Shown here piece by piece: positions 34,848-44,172 of a stretch of 64,000 nucleotides of DNA. The first letter of the stretch is position 1. Every line of letters begins with the position of its first letter. This DNA comes from Phycisphaerae bacterium (GTDB lineage Bacteria > Planctomycetota > Phycisphaerae > UBA1845 > Fen-1342): NCBI GenBank assembly GCA_028279405.1, contig JANQNU010000088.1:1-64000 (forward strand), read 5' to 3'. Below the pieces are notes generated by a model that was given only the letters and a program-made list of their open reading frames with translations, had not been told where the DNA came from and ran no database searches. Made by a program: the position numbers and the translations under genes.

Positions 34848-37800
34848 ATGCGCTCGACTGGACTAATGCTGCTCTGCCTGCAACTCACAACCACCGTCTC
34901 CGCCCAGACCCAGTCGAACTGGGTAGGCGGCGGCCCCGATCAGGATTGGAACACCGGAGCCAATTGGAACCCTATGATGGCTCCGAACAACGACGACATG
35001 AACAGTTTCGACGTCGTCATGAACCGGGCGCTCACCAATCTGTCGAGCGAGATCACTATCACCTCGCTCGTATTGAATGAGGGCGCCGCCGAGGGCGTCG
35101 TCATCACCGGCGGTGGACAGCCGTTCACTGTCGAAGGCCTCACCGTCGCGGATGACGGCCGTTTCTTCGGCAATGGGATCTTCGATGCCCAGGGCGGCAT
35201 CGACATCTTCCGCTCGCTCCAGTTTGCGGGCAGTTGGACGGTCACCACGCCGAACTTGCGACTGGGCACCGGCAGTGGCGCTGACGGTCTGCTCATCATT
35301 CGCGATGACGCCGAGGTGACCGTCAGCGGAATGATGGAGCTGCTGCGCGACAGCACCATCCGCGATTCCGGTGGTATCGGCGCTCGCAACCTGACCATTC
35401 AGGGATCTTTCTCCAAAACCGGCGGAATGGGGCTCTCGTCGGTCTCCGTCCCTGTAACGCTCGGCTTCGGCTCGATCTCCGCATCCACCGGCACGATCGA
35501 CTTCAGCGATGACTTCGACGGCGCCGGCCAGATCATGACCAGCGGGTCCGGCATTGTCCGTTTTAGCGGAACGACCACGTTTGACGCGATGGGCTTCACG
35601 GTGAACGACTTCGGGCAGGTTCAGTTCAGCGCCGGCACGCTCGAGAACTCGACCCTGACCGGCACCGGCGACGTCACGGCGCTCGTGATTGCCGACAACG
35701 GCGCAAAGATCAAGAACAGCACGATTGACGCGTTCAACGGCGACGTACCGTTCGTCTTCGCCGGCAGCACCATGGAAGGCGTCACCAACGACGGTTTCTT
35801 CGACTGGCAGATCGGCAAAGTCATCAACGCCGGCTTTACCAACGAGAACGGCGCGACGCTGACCACCAAGCCCGGCGCGCTCGGGGCCCCCGAGATCGAA
35901 AACGCCACCGTCACCAACAACGGAACGTTCGACATCGGACGAACGCTCAACATTCTCGACCAGGGTAAGCTGAACCTCACCCGCGGAGAGCTGACGTTCT
36001 CCGGTGGCGCAAACATCATCGGCCGCAACCAGGGCGCGCAGACGGGCCTGATCACGCATTCCGCCACGATCGTCATGGACGCGCCGAACGCGATCGCTGC
36101 ATCGCAAATCACGGCTCCGATCACCAGCACCGGCATCTTCGACATCAAGAAGGGCAACCTGGTGCTGCACAACACGACGGAGGAAAAGATCCAGCTGAAC
36201 AGCCCGATCGTCGTCGTCACCGGCGACGCGGACGAGTTCACCAACGACGGCAGCCTGCAGATCGGCCTGAACAACAGTAGCCGCAGCAAGACCACCGGGA
36301 TGAGCATTTCCGTGCCGGACTTCGGCCTGGTGTGCTGGGCCGCCGGCATCCACGACGTCGAAGGCACGATCGTCGGCAGCGGTGACGGAACCGTCGCCGT
36401 CGAGGGAACCTTGCGCGCCGCCGCCGGCCGCTCGGCAACGCTCCAGATCGACGACGGCGCCACGTTCGCCGTCGACAGCCTGAACGCAAACCTGCAAGTC
36501 GATGGAACCATGACCAACATGGGGCGAATGCACTGGTTCTCCGGCGCACTAATTGGCCCAGCTGCCAGCCCCAGTACCACCGGCGACGGCACCGGCGAAC
36601 TCATCAACGAAAAGAACCAGATCATCACCGTCGACCCCACCATGCGGATCTCGCGCGGCGATGGCGGAACACTGCGCAACAAGGGCCTGATCCGTCTCGC
36701 CGGCGAGCAGTTCGACGGCATCACGATGGACGCCAACGGACTGCTGATCAACGACAGCGAGGGCGTCATCACGCTGACCGTGCAAGAAATCGTCCGCCAG
36801 CCGTTCGGCAGCGGCGTCGGATTGCTCGAGAACCACGGCTTCATCTCCCACGGTGCCTCGCCTCCTCCGGCCGGCGAATCCCTCATCACCGTCAACTATC
36901 GGCAAACAGCAGACGGCATTCTGTCCGCAACCGGCGGCCTGATCCGTTTCTTCGGCGACCTGATCGAAATCCTCGGCGGCGAGGTTCGTGCGCAAGGACT
37001 CGGTGCGCGCATCCTGTTCCAGGAAAGCTCCACAACGCAGGATGTGATGTACCAGTTCCTCTCCGGCGGCATCGTCGAGTACGGCGGGACCAACGCCACC
37101 ACCGTCCACGAGATTAGCGGCATGCTCCAAACGCCCGGCAACACCGGCGAAGGTATCCTCAAACTCAGCGGCGGTACCATGCGGCCGCAGAACAGCTCCG
37201 CGATCCTCGACATTCGCGGCGACGCGAAGTTCCAGCAAGCCGGTGGCACGCTCGGCGAAGCCGGTACAAACCTGATCAACCGCGGCAACGCCGAAATGAC
37301 CGGCGGGTCACTCGTCGGCAACTACGACAACACCACCACCGCCGACTTCACCCTCACCAACGGCCTGATCACCGCCACCTTCATCAACAACGGAATCTTT
37401 GAATGGGCCGGCGGCACCATCGATACCCAGCTGACCAGCAACGACGAACTCGAGATCTCCTCCGACGACAACCTCTTCCTGGCCTCCAACGCGCGGATCA
37501 CCAACAACGACCAGCTCCGCCACACGGGAACCGGGATCGTTCAACTCGGTGAAAATGCCGAGATCGTCAACGCCACCAACGCTGAGTACATCTTCACCAG
37601 CGGCGGCGACATCTCGCGCATCGGCGGCGCCATCGAAAACGCCCGCTTCACCAATACCGGTCGCATCGCGAACGAAGGCGGCATCTCCAGCAGTATCAGC
37701 GTCAACTTCAGCAGCGCCGGCGGCACGCTCGAAACCACCGGCGTCGGCGAACTGAACATCAACGGTGTCGTCGCCGCCCCCAACGGACAGCCGATGATCG

Positions 37801-39485
37801 AAAGCGGCTTCATCAAACCGGGTGCCGGCGCGATCAACACCTTCAACGCCAAGCTGCGCGGCTCGATCCAGCACGAACTCGGTAACGGCGGCAACGCCGA
37901 ACACCGGATCCCGGAGATCAACGCCAGCCTGACCGCCTCCGGCGACGGAGTCGTCAACATCGCCGGCGGTGAGTCGCCCGACGGCGGCGGCCAATTCCAG
38001 CTCGTCCCGATCAGCGACGCCACTGTCTTCGAACTAACGGGACAGCTCGATATGGGATCCGATGCCACCTCCACCGGCGCCGGCACGATCCACTTCAACG
38101 ACACCCACTACCGCTTGTTCCGCGGCAGCACGCTCGGAAGTTTCGCCGCCGACACGGATGTGCTCTTCGAGACCACCACCGCCGCCGGCGGCGCCGTCAT
38201 CCTCCGCGGGCCGGACAGCGGCGATCGCCGACCGTTCACCATCGCGGCCGGCCGCACCGCCTGCCTGATCGGCGGAACCGACGTATTTCTCGACGGCGCC
38301 GTGGAGTTGACCAACAACGGCACCTTCGAGATCAAATCCACCGGCGGCGGCATCTCCAACCGCGACGGTTTCGACAACGATTTGCGCTTCAACAACAACG
38401 GTACGCTCGCGAAGCGACCCGACAGCATCGGCCTCAGCTTCATCAGCGTGGAGTTCGACAACACCGGAACGGTGCACGTCCAGGACGGTCAGCTCAATGC
38501 CTCCAACTGCCTGCCGCTCAACGGAACCACCCTCGAACGCGGCACATGGATCCTCGAAGACAACACCTCGCTTTCGCTCGACTTCGGCGCCAGTTCGCCG
38601 ATCCTGACCAACAACGCCTCGATCACCCTCCGCGGCGCAGACGCCAACTTCGTCAACCTGCCCAATGGCCAGAACGTCAGCTTCCTCAACGACGACAACG
38701 GAACGCTCAATCTCGAGGATGGAGCGACGTTCACGGTCGGCGGCGAGTTCGAGAACGATGGCACGACCACGGTCGACGAACAGAGCGCCCTCAACGTCGG
38801 AACGATCGACAACGACGGAAGCATGACCGTGAACGGCACGCTCGGCTTCGGACAGGAGTCGCGCTGGCAAAGCGGCACGCTCGGCGGCAGCGGCACGGTC
38901 AACGGCACGCGACTGCGCAATAGCGCGACGACCTCGCCGGGACAGTCGCCGGGGCAGTTGACCATCAACGCCGAGTTCATCAACGAGCCGCTCGGCGTCA
39001 TCCAGATCGAATTGGCGGGGACGACCGCCGCGACCGAGTACGACGTGCTAACGATCAACGGTCCATTGACGCTCGCGGGCACGCTCGACGTGGTCCTGCT
39101 CGACGGCTTCGAGCCGACCCCGTCCGACACCTTTACGGTTATCGCGGCCAACAGCATCAGTGGCGACTTCGACAACGCGCCGAACGACGGCAGCGGAACG
39201 GGAACGCTCACGACCGCCGACGGCACATTCACCGTTCAGTACGGTGCGACGACGATCGTGCTCGCCGACTTCGTCCCCACGCCGGTCAACCCGCCGGGCG
39301 ACCTGAACTGCGACGGTGTCGTTAGTGTCGGTGATATCAACCCGTTCGTGCTGGCCCTGACCGACCCGGTCGGCTACGCCGCGATGTTCCCCGACTGCGA
39401 TCCGCTCAACGGCGACTGCACCAACGATGGCCAACTGACCGTCGGTGACATCAACTGTTTTGTGGCGCTGGTAACCGGCGGCTGA
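34848..39485 (+). CDS. Very large secreted beta-repeat protein with dockerin-like C-terminus
   Basis: 1545 residues. The ATG has GAGGAGG six bases ahead. A signal peptide (LMLLCLQLTTTVSA) is followed by NWVGGGPDQDWNTGANWNP, the entry motif of autotransporter-type passenger proteins. More than 1300 residues of irregular Gly/Asn/Thr-rich units follow (ENATVTNNGTFDIG and ELTNNGTFEIKS among many), suggesting a long beta-helix fibre. The last 60 residues, from GDLNCDGVVSVGDINPF to VGDINCFVALVTGG, are a paired calcium-loop module like type I dockerins, nearly the same as in the next gene. No enzymatic motif. Probably a surface or matrix protein. Confidence 0.88.
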   Translation: MRSTGLMLLCLQLTTTVSAQTQSNWVGGGPDQDWNTGANWNPMMAPNNDDMNSFDVVMNRALTNLSSEITITSLVLNEGAAEGVVITGGGQPFTVEGLTVADDGRFFGNGIFDAQGGIDIFRSLQFAGSWTVTTPNLRLGTGSGADGLLIIRDDAEVTVSGMMELLRDSTIRDSGGIGARNLTIQGSFSKTGGMGLSSVSVPVTLGFGSISASTGTIDFSDDFDGAGQIMTSGSGIVRFSGTTTFDAMGFTVNDFGQVQFSAGTLENSTLTGTGDVTALVIADNGAKIKNSTIDAFNGDVPFVFAGSTMEGVTNDGFFDWQIGKVINAGFTNENGATLTTKPGALGAPEIENATVTNNGTFDIGRTLNILDQGKLNLTRGELTFSGGANIIGRNQGAQTGLITHSATIVMDAPNAIAASQITAPITSTGIFDIKKGNLVLHNTTEEKIQLNSPIVVVTGDADEFTNDGSLQIGLNNSSRSKTTGMSISVPDFGLVCWAAGIHDVEGTIVGSGDGTVAVEGTLRAAAGRSATLQIDDGATFAVDSLNANLQVDGTMTNMGRMHWFSGALIGPAASPSTTGDGTGELINEKNQIITVDPTMRISRGDGGTLRNKGLIRLAGEQFDGITMDANGLLINDSEGVITLTVQEIVRQPFGSGVGLLENHGFISHGASPPPAGESLITVNYRQTADGILSATGGLIRFFGDLIEILGGEVRAQGLGARILFQESSTTQDVMYQFLSGGIVEYGGTNATTVHEISGMLQTPGNTGEGILKLSGGTMRPQNSSAILDIRGDAKFQQAGGTLGEAGTNLINRGNAEMTGGSLVGNYDNTTTADFTLTNGLITATFINNGIFEWAGGTIDTQLTSNDELEISSDDNLFLASNARITNNDQLRHTGTGIVQLGENAEIVNATNAEYIFTSGGDISRIGGAIENARFTNTGRIANEGGISSSISVNFSSAGGTLETTGVGELNINGVVAAPNGQPMIESGFIKPGAGAINTFNAKLRGSIQHELGNGGNAEHRIPEINASLTASGDGVVNIAGGESPDGGGQFQLVPISDATVFELTGQLDMGSDATSTGAGTIHFNDTHYRLFRGSTLGSFAADTDVLFETTTAAGGAVILRGPDSGDRRPFTIAAGRTACLIGGTDVFLDGAVELTNNGTFEIKSTGGGISNRDGFDNDLRFNNNGTLAKRPDSIGLSFISVEFDNTGTVHVQDGQLNASNCLPLNGTTLERGTWILEDNTSLSLDFGASSPILTNNASITLRGADANFVNLPNGQNVSFLNDDNGTLNLEDGATFTVGGEFENDGTTTVDEQSALNVGTIDNDGSMTVNGTLGFGQESRWQSGTLGGSGTVNGTRLRNSATTSPGQSPGQLTINAEFINEPLGVIQIELAGTTAATEYDVLTINGPLTLAGTLDVVLLDGFEPTPSDTFTVIAANSISGDFDNAPNDGSGTGTLTTADGTFTVQYGATTIVLADFVPTPVNPPGDLNCDGVVSVGDINPFVLALTDPVGYAAMFPDCDPLNGDCTNDGQLTVGDINCFVALVTGG

Positions 39486-39550
39486 TCATCAGCTCGCAGC
39501 CACATTGGTGCGTGCCGTGAAGAAATGCACCGCAATGAGGGATGCCCCGG

Positions 39551-39580
39551 ACACTGGCGGACAAGCCGCCAGTGCCACCC
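39551..39580. repeat. Intergenic palindromic repeat, family 1
   Basis: CACTGGCGG and CCGCCAGTG flank ACAAG (39552-39574). The whole 30-base unit recurs without mismatch at 54032-54061, and a one-mismatch copy of its core is at 53897-53919. Confidence 0.8.
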
Positions 39581-39600
39581 GTCGCGTCAACACCACGGTG

Positions 39601-39623
39601 CCCCATCCCTTCCAGGGATGGGG
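39601..39623. repeat. Intergenic repeat, family 2
   Basis: CCCCATCCC and GGGATGGGG flank a short centre. The reverse complement, with one mismatch, occurs at 54309-54331. Confidence 0.75.
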
Positions 39624-39709
39624 ATTGACGCACCATCGAGTTCCGTCCCCCGCCCGATGATGGGGTGAGGCACCAGCGTCTCGTTCGGTACGACCATGGA
39701 GCGCCAATG

Positions 39710-39732
39710 CGAGCCCGGAGCGCAAGCGACGG
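39710..39732. repeat. Intergenic repeat, family 3
   Basis: A 23-base unit around GGAGCGCAAGCGACGG whose exact reverse complement is at 54207-54229. A variant lies at about 39821-39845 (GCGAGCCTGGAACGCGCAAG, with a two-base insertion) and another at about 54073-54094. Confidence 0.75.
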
Positions 39733-39760
39733 GTTCTAGTGTCTCGCGTCGCTTGGACCG

Positions 39761-39782
39761 CTCGCTCGCGCTCGCGGCTCGT
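39761..39782. repeat. Intergenic repeat, family 4
   Basis: 22 bases beginning CTCGCTCGCGCTCG and ending GGCTCGT; recurs with one mismatch at 47280-47301. With families 1-3 it fills most of the 500 bases between the two large secreted-protein genes (39486-39981), which otherwise hold no gene. Confidence 0.7.
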
Positions 39783-39981
39783 TGTGGCCGGCTTCTTACC
39801 CGAGCAGGTGGCGCCAATGCGAGCCTGGAACGCGCAAGCGACGGGTCGACGTCGCCCGCGAAGAAACACGACGCGCTTGCCCGGTGCCCTGCCTCGCGTG
39901 GGTGTGGGAAATGAACGCCGGCGATCATTGTTCGACGGTCAACGTGGCCGTCGGGAACCAGAAACAGGAGAGAGGAACATT

Positions 39982-41967
39982 ATGCAATCGTTCGACACAT
40001 CAACTCGATTCACCGGCGGCGCGACGTGCCGGCTGGCCGTCGTTGGCCTCGGCATCCTGGCAAGCATTGCACAAGCCGGAACGTTTGATCTGCTTGTTGT
40101 CAGCAAGAACACGGACGCCGTCGTGCGCTTCGACGACAGCGGCCAGTACCGTGATCTGGTACTGGCACCAAATCTGAGCTTTCCGCGCGACATGACGATG
40201 CTTCCCGCCCAGGTCGCCCGCGGCGTCAATGATTCGATCGCCGTGACGGATCTCGCAACCAACACGCTGCACCTGATCGACCTCGCGACCGGAACCCGCA
40301 CAGCTGCCTTTGCGTGTCCACAACTCGCGCTACCGGACGGCCTGACCCGCGCCGCCAACGGCGACCTGCTGGTCAGCAGTACGTCGGCGCAAGCCGTCCT
40401 GCGATTCGATCTCGTAACTGGTGCTTGCGTCGGCACGTTCGCGAACCTGGCGTCGCCGGGTGCGCTGGCCATCGGCCCCGACGGACACCTCTATGCCGTG
40501 AGCAACACGATCTTCCCGTCCCAGATCCTCAAGTTTGACGGCCAGACGGGCGCCCCCATGGGCGTATTCGCGACCTTGAACGAGAACGGTTCCGCTAACA
40601 GCCTCCGCTTCTTCAGTGACGGCAACCTGTACGTCCCCTTCACCGCCGTCCCCTTCGGCGGTCGCACCAAAGTATTCGACGGCATCACCGGCAACTTCAT
40701 CGGCGATACCTTCAACAGCTTTGGCGTCGCGCTCGGAGACGACGACCCCGACGAGGAAGAAGACGAAGAAGAGGAAGAAGAGGAGGACGACCTCGGTGCC
40801 AGTGCGCGCGGCACGCTACGCAACATCTTCGTCACCGAGCCGTTCGCGAACGCCGTCCATCGCTTCGATGGCGCATCAGGCCTCTACATGGGTGTCTTCA
40901 ACATGGGAATCCCGGGCTTCTTCCTGCCGCAATCCATCCGCTTTGGGCCGGATGGTAATCTCTACGTCAGCCAGACCGCGGGTCCCGCAAGCATCGTTGG
41001 CCTCGACAGTCAGACCGGCATGTTCCAACGCGCAATCACTGCGCTGACCGGCGCCAATCGGCCCGAGTACGCCGCCGTCGGTCCGGACGATGCGATCTAC
41101 CTCGCGAACACGTTCGACAACAACATCGTGCGCGTCGACCCCATCACCGGCGCCAGCGCTGTCTTTGCCTCGCACTCAACGCTACGGGGTCCACGCGGCA
41201 TCGCCTGGCGGGACAACCAGCTCTACGCCGCGAGCTTCGAGCGCAACCGCGTGCTGCGGTTCGACATGGATGGTAACTTCGTGGACACGTTCGCAACCCC
41301 CAGCGAACCGGAGGGCATTGCGTTCGGGCCCGCCGGCGCCGGAACGGGCCAGACTGATCTCTACGTCTCCAGCGGACTGCAAGTCCGACGCTACAACGGC
41401 GACAGCGGGGCACTCGTGGGCGTCTTCACCGACGGCATGGGCCTCTTCACGCCGAAAGGGCTGACGTTCGGCCCGGACGGCGACCTGTACGTCGCCAACT
41501 TCTTCGGGCCCAACATCCAGGTCTTCGACGGCGCCACCGGCGACTTCCTGCGGCAGTTCGGCGACGGCTCCGTCAACCGTCCGGCACACCTCGCGTTCCA
41601 CCCCGACAGCGGCAACCTGCTGGTCACTGAAACCGTCTTCCCCGGCCAGGGAACGATGGACCAAGTGCTGGAGTTCACGCCCGCCGGCGCGCTCGTCGGT
41701 CCCTTTGCGGCCATGCCCGCGTTGCAGAACCCGGGCGCGATGCTCTTCGTCGCCGGCGAGCCTGCCGGCCTGCTCGGCGATTTGAACTGCGACGGCGTCG
41801 TCAGCGTCGGCGATATCAACCCCTTCGTGCTGGCCCTGACCGATCCGGCCGCCTACGCCGCCGCGTTTCCCGACTGCGACGCGCTCAACGGCGACTGCAA
41901 CGAGGATGGCCAGATCAGCGTCGGCGATATCAACTGCTTCGTCGCGCTCGTGACCGGCACTCGCTAA
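39982..41967 (+). CDS. Secreted NHL-type beta-propeller protein with acidic insert and dockerin-like C-terminus
   Basis: 661 residues from an ATG preceded by AGAGGA. Signal peptide with core LAVVGLGILASIAQA. The body is built of repeated propeller blades of NHL/SMP-30 type (AVLRFDLVTGACVGTF, LYAVSNTIFPSQILKFDGQTG, LTFGPDGDLYVANFFG). Around residues 252-273 one blade is interrupted by a run of about 20 acidic residues (Asp and Glu). The C-terminal 65 residues, GDLNCDGVVSVGDINPF onward, are a paired calcium-loop module nearly identical in protein sequence to the one ending the previous gene, though with many synonymous base changes. Likely exported and assembled with other surface proteins; no enzyme motif seen. 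Confidence 0.87.
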   Translation: MQSFDTSTRFTGGATCRLAVVGLGILASIAQAGTFDLLVVSKNTDAVVRFDDSGQYRDLVLAPNLSFPRDMTMLPAQVARGVNDSIAVTDLATNTLHLIDLATGTRTAAFACPQLALPDGLTRAANGDLLVSSTSAQAVLRFDLVTGACVGTFANLASPGALAIGPDGHLYAVSNTIFPSQILKFDGQTGAPMGVFATLNENGSANSLRFFSDGNLYVPFTAVPFGGRTKVFDGITGNFIGDTFNSFGVALGDDDPDEEEDEEEEEEEDDLGASARGTLRNIFVTEPFANAVHRFDGASGLYMGVFNMGIPGFFLPQSIRFGPDGNLYVSQTAGPASIVGLDSQTGMFQRAITALTGANRPEYAAVGPDDAIYLANTFDNNIVRVDPITGASAVFASHSTLRGPRGIAWRDNQLYAASFERNRVLRFDMDGNFVDTFATPSEPEGIAFGPAGAGTGQTDLYVSSGLQVRRYNGDSGALVGVFTDGMGLFTPKGLTFGPDGDLYVANFFGPNIQVFDGATGDFLRQFGDGSVNRPAHLAFHPDSGNLLVTETVFPGQGTMDQVLEFTPAGALVGPFAAMPALQNPGAMLFVAGEPAGLLGDLNCDGVVSVGDINPFVLALTDPAAYAAAFPDCDALNGDCNEDGQISVGDINCFVALVTGTR

Positions 41968-42049
41968 ACGTGACTGACGCTCGGTGCCTCACCCGCGAGC
42001 CAGGTGGGGCGCCGTCCTTCCTCTCGAAGCGCACTCAGGGGCGCGGCAT

Positions 42050-42817
42050 TCAATCCAACGGCTGCGCCCGATGGTCATCTCGGTACAGACGCGAGATATA
42101 GAGCATGCCGATGATCCAGGCAGGAATTGGCAGGATCGGGACGACGTACAGCGGCCAGTTGGACTTCGAGCTCTGGAATCGATCCTGCCAGATGATGGCA
42201 AAGGGGGCAACGTTCGGGAGCGGCGCCCCTGACGCCAATACACGAAGCACGCGCTGGAGTACGCCCACGTGCGGGGCCAGTGTTCCCCCCGCGGGCGTCG
42301 GTAGTCTCGCCACCCAGGCAGAGACGTCCGGAGGTGGCTCCTCGCTCACACTCCAGATCAGCCCTTCCTCCGAGCCCGACGCGGTGAGTGTAACCGATCG
42401 CACGGAATGGAAAGCGACCGCACCCCTCCGACCCCACGACCGCGCGGATCCCGTTGTCTGAATGGTAAGCCGCGGCGCGCCCGGCGTACGCAATCGGAGG
42501 GTTACGTATGTGCTGACGCGAACCGCTGTGGGAATGGCGTAGTTGATCGCCACGAACGACCCGCCAAACACGAACATCAGCAATCCCACCGTCCAAGCCA
42601 GTTCCCGCGTCGTTCGTCGGTCGTGAATCGGCGCTTTCAATCGTCGCGGCGCTACGCCCCGATGTGGATTACCACACTCGGGGCAATTCGGCGCAGCCAG
42701 TCCTCGGAGCGAGTAGCCGCATCTCCGACAACGCGGATAAACAAGTTCCGGCTCGCGAATCCTCGGTCTGCGAAGCGCGACCCACCCGAGGAAAATCGCT
42801 ATACACGCAGAAATCAA
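42050..42817 (-). CDS. Zinc-ribbon membrane protein
   Basis: About 255 residues. The start is uncertain: the TTG at 42815-42817 is used because no ATG fits and the frame opens further upstream without a ribosome site. An N-terminal helix (ISACIAIFLGWVAL) is followed by a zinc ribbon CRRCGYSLRG...CPECG, then a second helix (WTVGLLMFVFGGSFVAINYAI), an exported-looking beta-rich region and a final helix (WPLYVVPILPIPAWIIGMLYI). The ribbon is of the same kind as in the cassette genes at 17125 and 19256, but the rest is not alike. Function unknown. Confidence 0.65.
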   Translation of the reverse strand: MISACIAIFLGWVALRRPRIREPELVYPRCRRCGYSLRGLAAPNCPECGNPHRGVAPRRLKAPIHDRRTTRELAWTVGLLMFVFGGSFVAINYAIPTAVRVSTYVTLRLRTPGAPRLTIQTTGSARSWGRRGAVAFHSVRSVTLTASGSEEGLIWSVSEEPPPDVSAWVARLPTPAGGTLAPHVGVLQRVLRVLASGAPLPNVAPFAIIWQDRFQSSKSNWPLYVVPILPIPAWIIGMLYISRLYRDDHRAQPLD

Positions 42818-42897
42818 ACTCAGGCGATCGATGGATAACCCCTTTCGGGGGGCAGCCTAACACGGGATGCTGTGAACGAAAATGGTGGGAACCGCCC

Positions 42898-42936
42898 AAA
42901 AAAGAGGACCCCCGCCGGCGCGTGCCGACGGGGGTC
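42898..42936 (-). terminator. Rho-independent terminator of the lipoprotein pair
   Basis: GACCCCCG and CGGGGGTC (42936-42929 and 42914-42907) form an 8-pair stem. On the minus strand a CTCTTTTTT tail follows. Lies 40 bases beyond the stop of the Asp-tailed lipoprotein. Confidence 0.85.
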
Positions 42937-42975
42937 GCATACTGTTCGAGCGGCGTTTCGTCCGCTGGGGAAGAC

Positions 42976-43473
42976 CTAGATCAGGCCGTCCAGGTCGTCG
43001 AGGAAGTCATCCAGGTCGTCCTCGTCCAGATCGAGATCATCGTCGTCATCGTCGTCGTCGTCATCATCATCGTCATTGGTATTGCCGAGGCCCTGGCCAT
43101 CGAGCGCACCGTCGAGATCCTCGCCGGTCAGCGCCTCCAGCGCCGCAATCACATCTTCCGAGATGACAACGTTGCCAGGATTCTCTACCAGCCCCTGGAT
43201 GTCGTCGAGCGTGTTCAGGCTGTTGTCCTTGAGAAACTGCACGACGACTTCAGCCTGCTCGTTGGTGAGGTTCGGGGCGCCCGAACCGCTCAGGTTGATG
43301 GCCGCGTTGGCCGCAGCCGCCAGCTCTTCCGCCGTGATGCCGGTCAACTGACCCGACGCCAACTTCTGGGCGGCACGAACCTCCGGCGGTACCGCCGCCG
43401 TCAGACAACCGACCGAGAAGGATGCCAATCCCAGGCACAGGGCTGACAACAGGAGGTGTTTCCGTAGGTGCAT
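42976..43473 (-). CDS. Lipoprotein with poly-Asp tail
   Basis: 165 residues. Signal peptide with lipobox SVGC (Cys23); the ATG follows AAGGAG. The middle is helical and Ala/Leu-rich (LTGITAEELAAAANAAINLSG, EDVIAALEALTGEDLDGAL). From about residue 132 the chain becomes an acidic tail with 13 consecutive Asp, then DLDLDEDDLDDFLDDLDGLI. No family recognised. The Asp run is encoded by GAT/GAC triplets and could vary in length. It is 12 bases downstream of the second lipoprotein gene, with a shared terminator, so both form an operon. Confidence 0.75.
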   Translation of the reverse strand: MHLRKHLLLSALCLGLASFSVGCLTAAVPPEVRAAQKLASGQLTGITAEELAAAANAAINLSGSGAPNLTNEQAEVVVQFLKDNSLNTLDDIQGLVENPGNVVISEDVIAALEALTGEDLDGALDGQGLGNTNDDDDDDDDDDDDDLDLDEDDLDDFLDDLDGLI

Positions 43474-43485
43474 GGTTACTCCTTG

Positions 43486-44028
43486 TTAGGGAAGCCGCTC
43501 GAGAACGGTATTCGGATCGAAATCGATGAACAATGCTCGTAGATCATCGGCTTGAACATCCTGCGGCAATAGCGCCACATTCATCGGATCGTCCAAAAAA
43601 GCTCCCAACGCGGTCGCGTTAGAGATGCCCTCGTCCATGAATAGGTTGGCAATCAAACGCGCCACCTCGTCACGAAAACTCAAATCAATGGCCGCATCGA
43701 CCTGCGAAGCCTCGTCCGCATAAGTCTGAATCTCGTCCGGCGTCAGCTCGTCAAAGCCCCCGCTTGTGATCTTATCGAACGCAGTCCGCAAATCCCCGCC
43801 GCCCTGGTTCCCCGTGCTATCGTCTCGCAGTAAGGCGTCGATCGCGTCGTCGCTTAGCCCGAGGTCCCGTAGCTGTACGCGCTTCTCTTGCGCGGTCAGC
43901 GCGTCGTCATTCACGATCCGGTTGGTCTCGATCATCGTCGTCGGAAATGCACTGTCCGGGGTCAGCATCATACAGCCCGACAACACGAACAAAACTGGAG
44001 CGATCAAGACGGGTACCATGCGGGTCAT
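43486..44028 (-). CDS. Lipoprotein, unknown function
   Basis: 180 residues. Signal peptide with lipobox LSGC (Cys19). The mature part is acidic and helical, with two similar units: EKRVQLRDLGLSDDAIDALLRDD, and ELTPDEIQTYADEASQ. Its partner gene at 42976 has a similar composition (short Leu/Asp helices of EEL/AAL type), so the two may be distant relatives. No known domain. Divergent from the YchF-like gene, with about 140 bases of shared upstream region. Confidence 0.7.
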   Translation of the reverse strand: MTRMVPVLIAPVLFVLSGCMMLTPDSAFPTTMIETNRIVNDDALTAQEKRVQLRDLGLSDDAIDALLRDDSTGNQGGGDLRTAFDKITSGGFDELTPDEIQTYADEASQVDAAIDLSFRDEVARLIANLFMDEGISNATALGAFLDDPMNVALLPQDVQADDLRALFIDFDPNTVLERLP

Positions 44029-44172
44029 GCAGTTGCCATCCGTTATTGGGACGTATTCAGGCCGGCTACCTGCCGGGCGCGTGTCAGCTTATGATACGGT
44101 GCAGGTTGACGCGGACAACCTCGAACCGTTATCCGGACGGCCAGCGACCGTCCCTCGTGCAGTGAGACCACC

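Noticed and set aside
34863-37994. Several long minus-strand frames (556, 424, 229 and 228 codons)
   Set aside because: All are opposite the large secreted protein at 34848. Their composition (Val/Ala/Asp-rich without motifs) is the mirror of Gly/Asn/Thr repeats.
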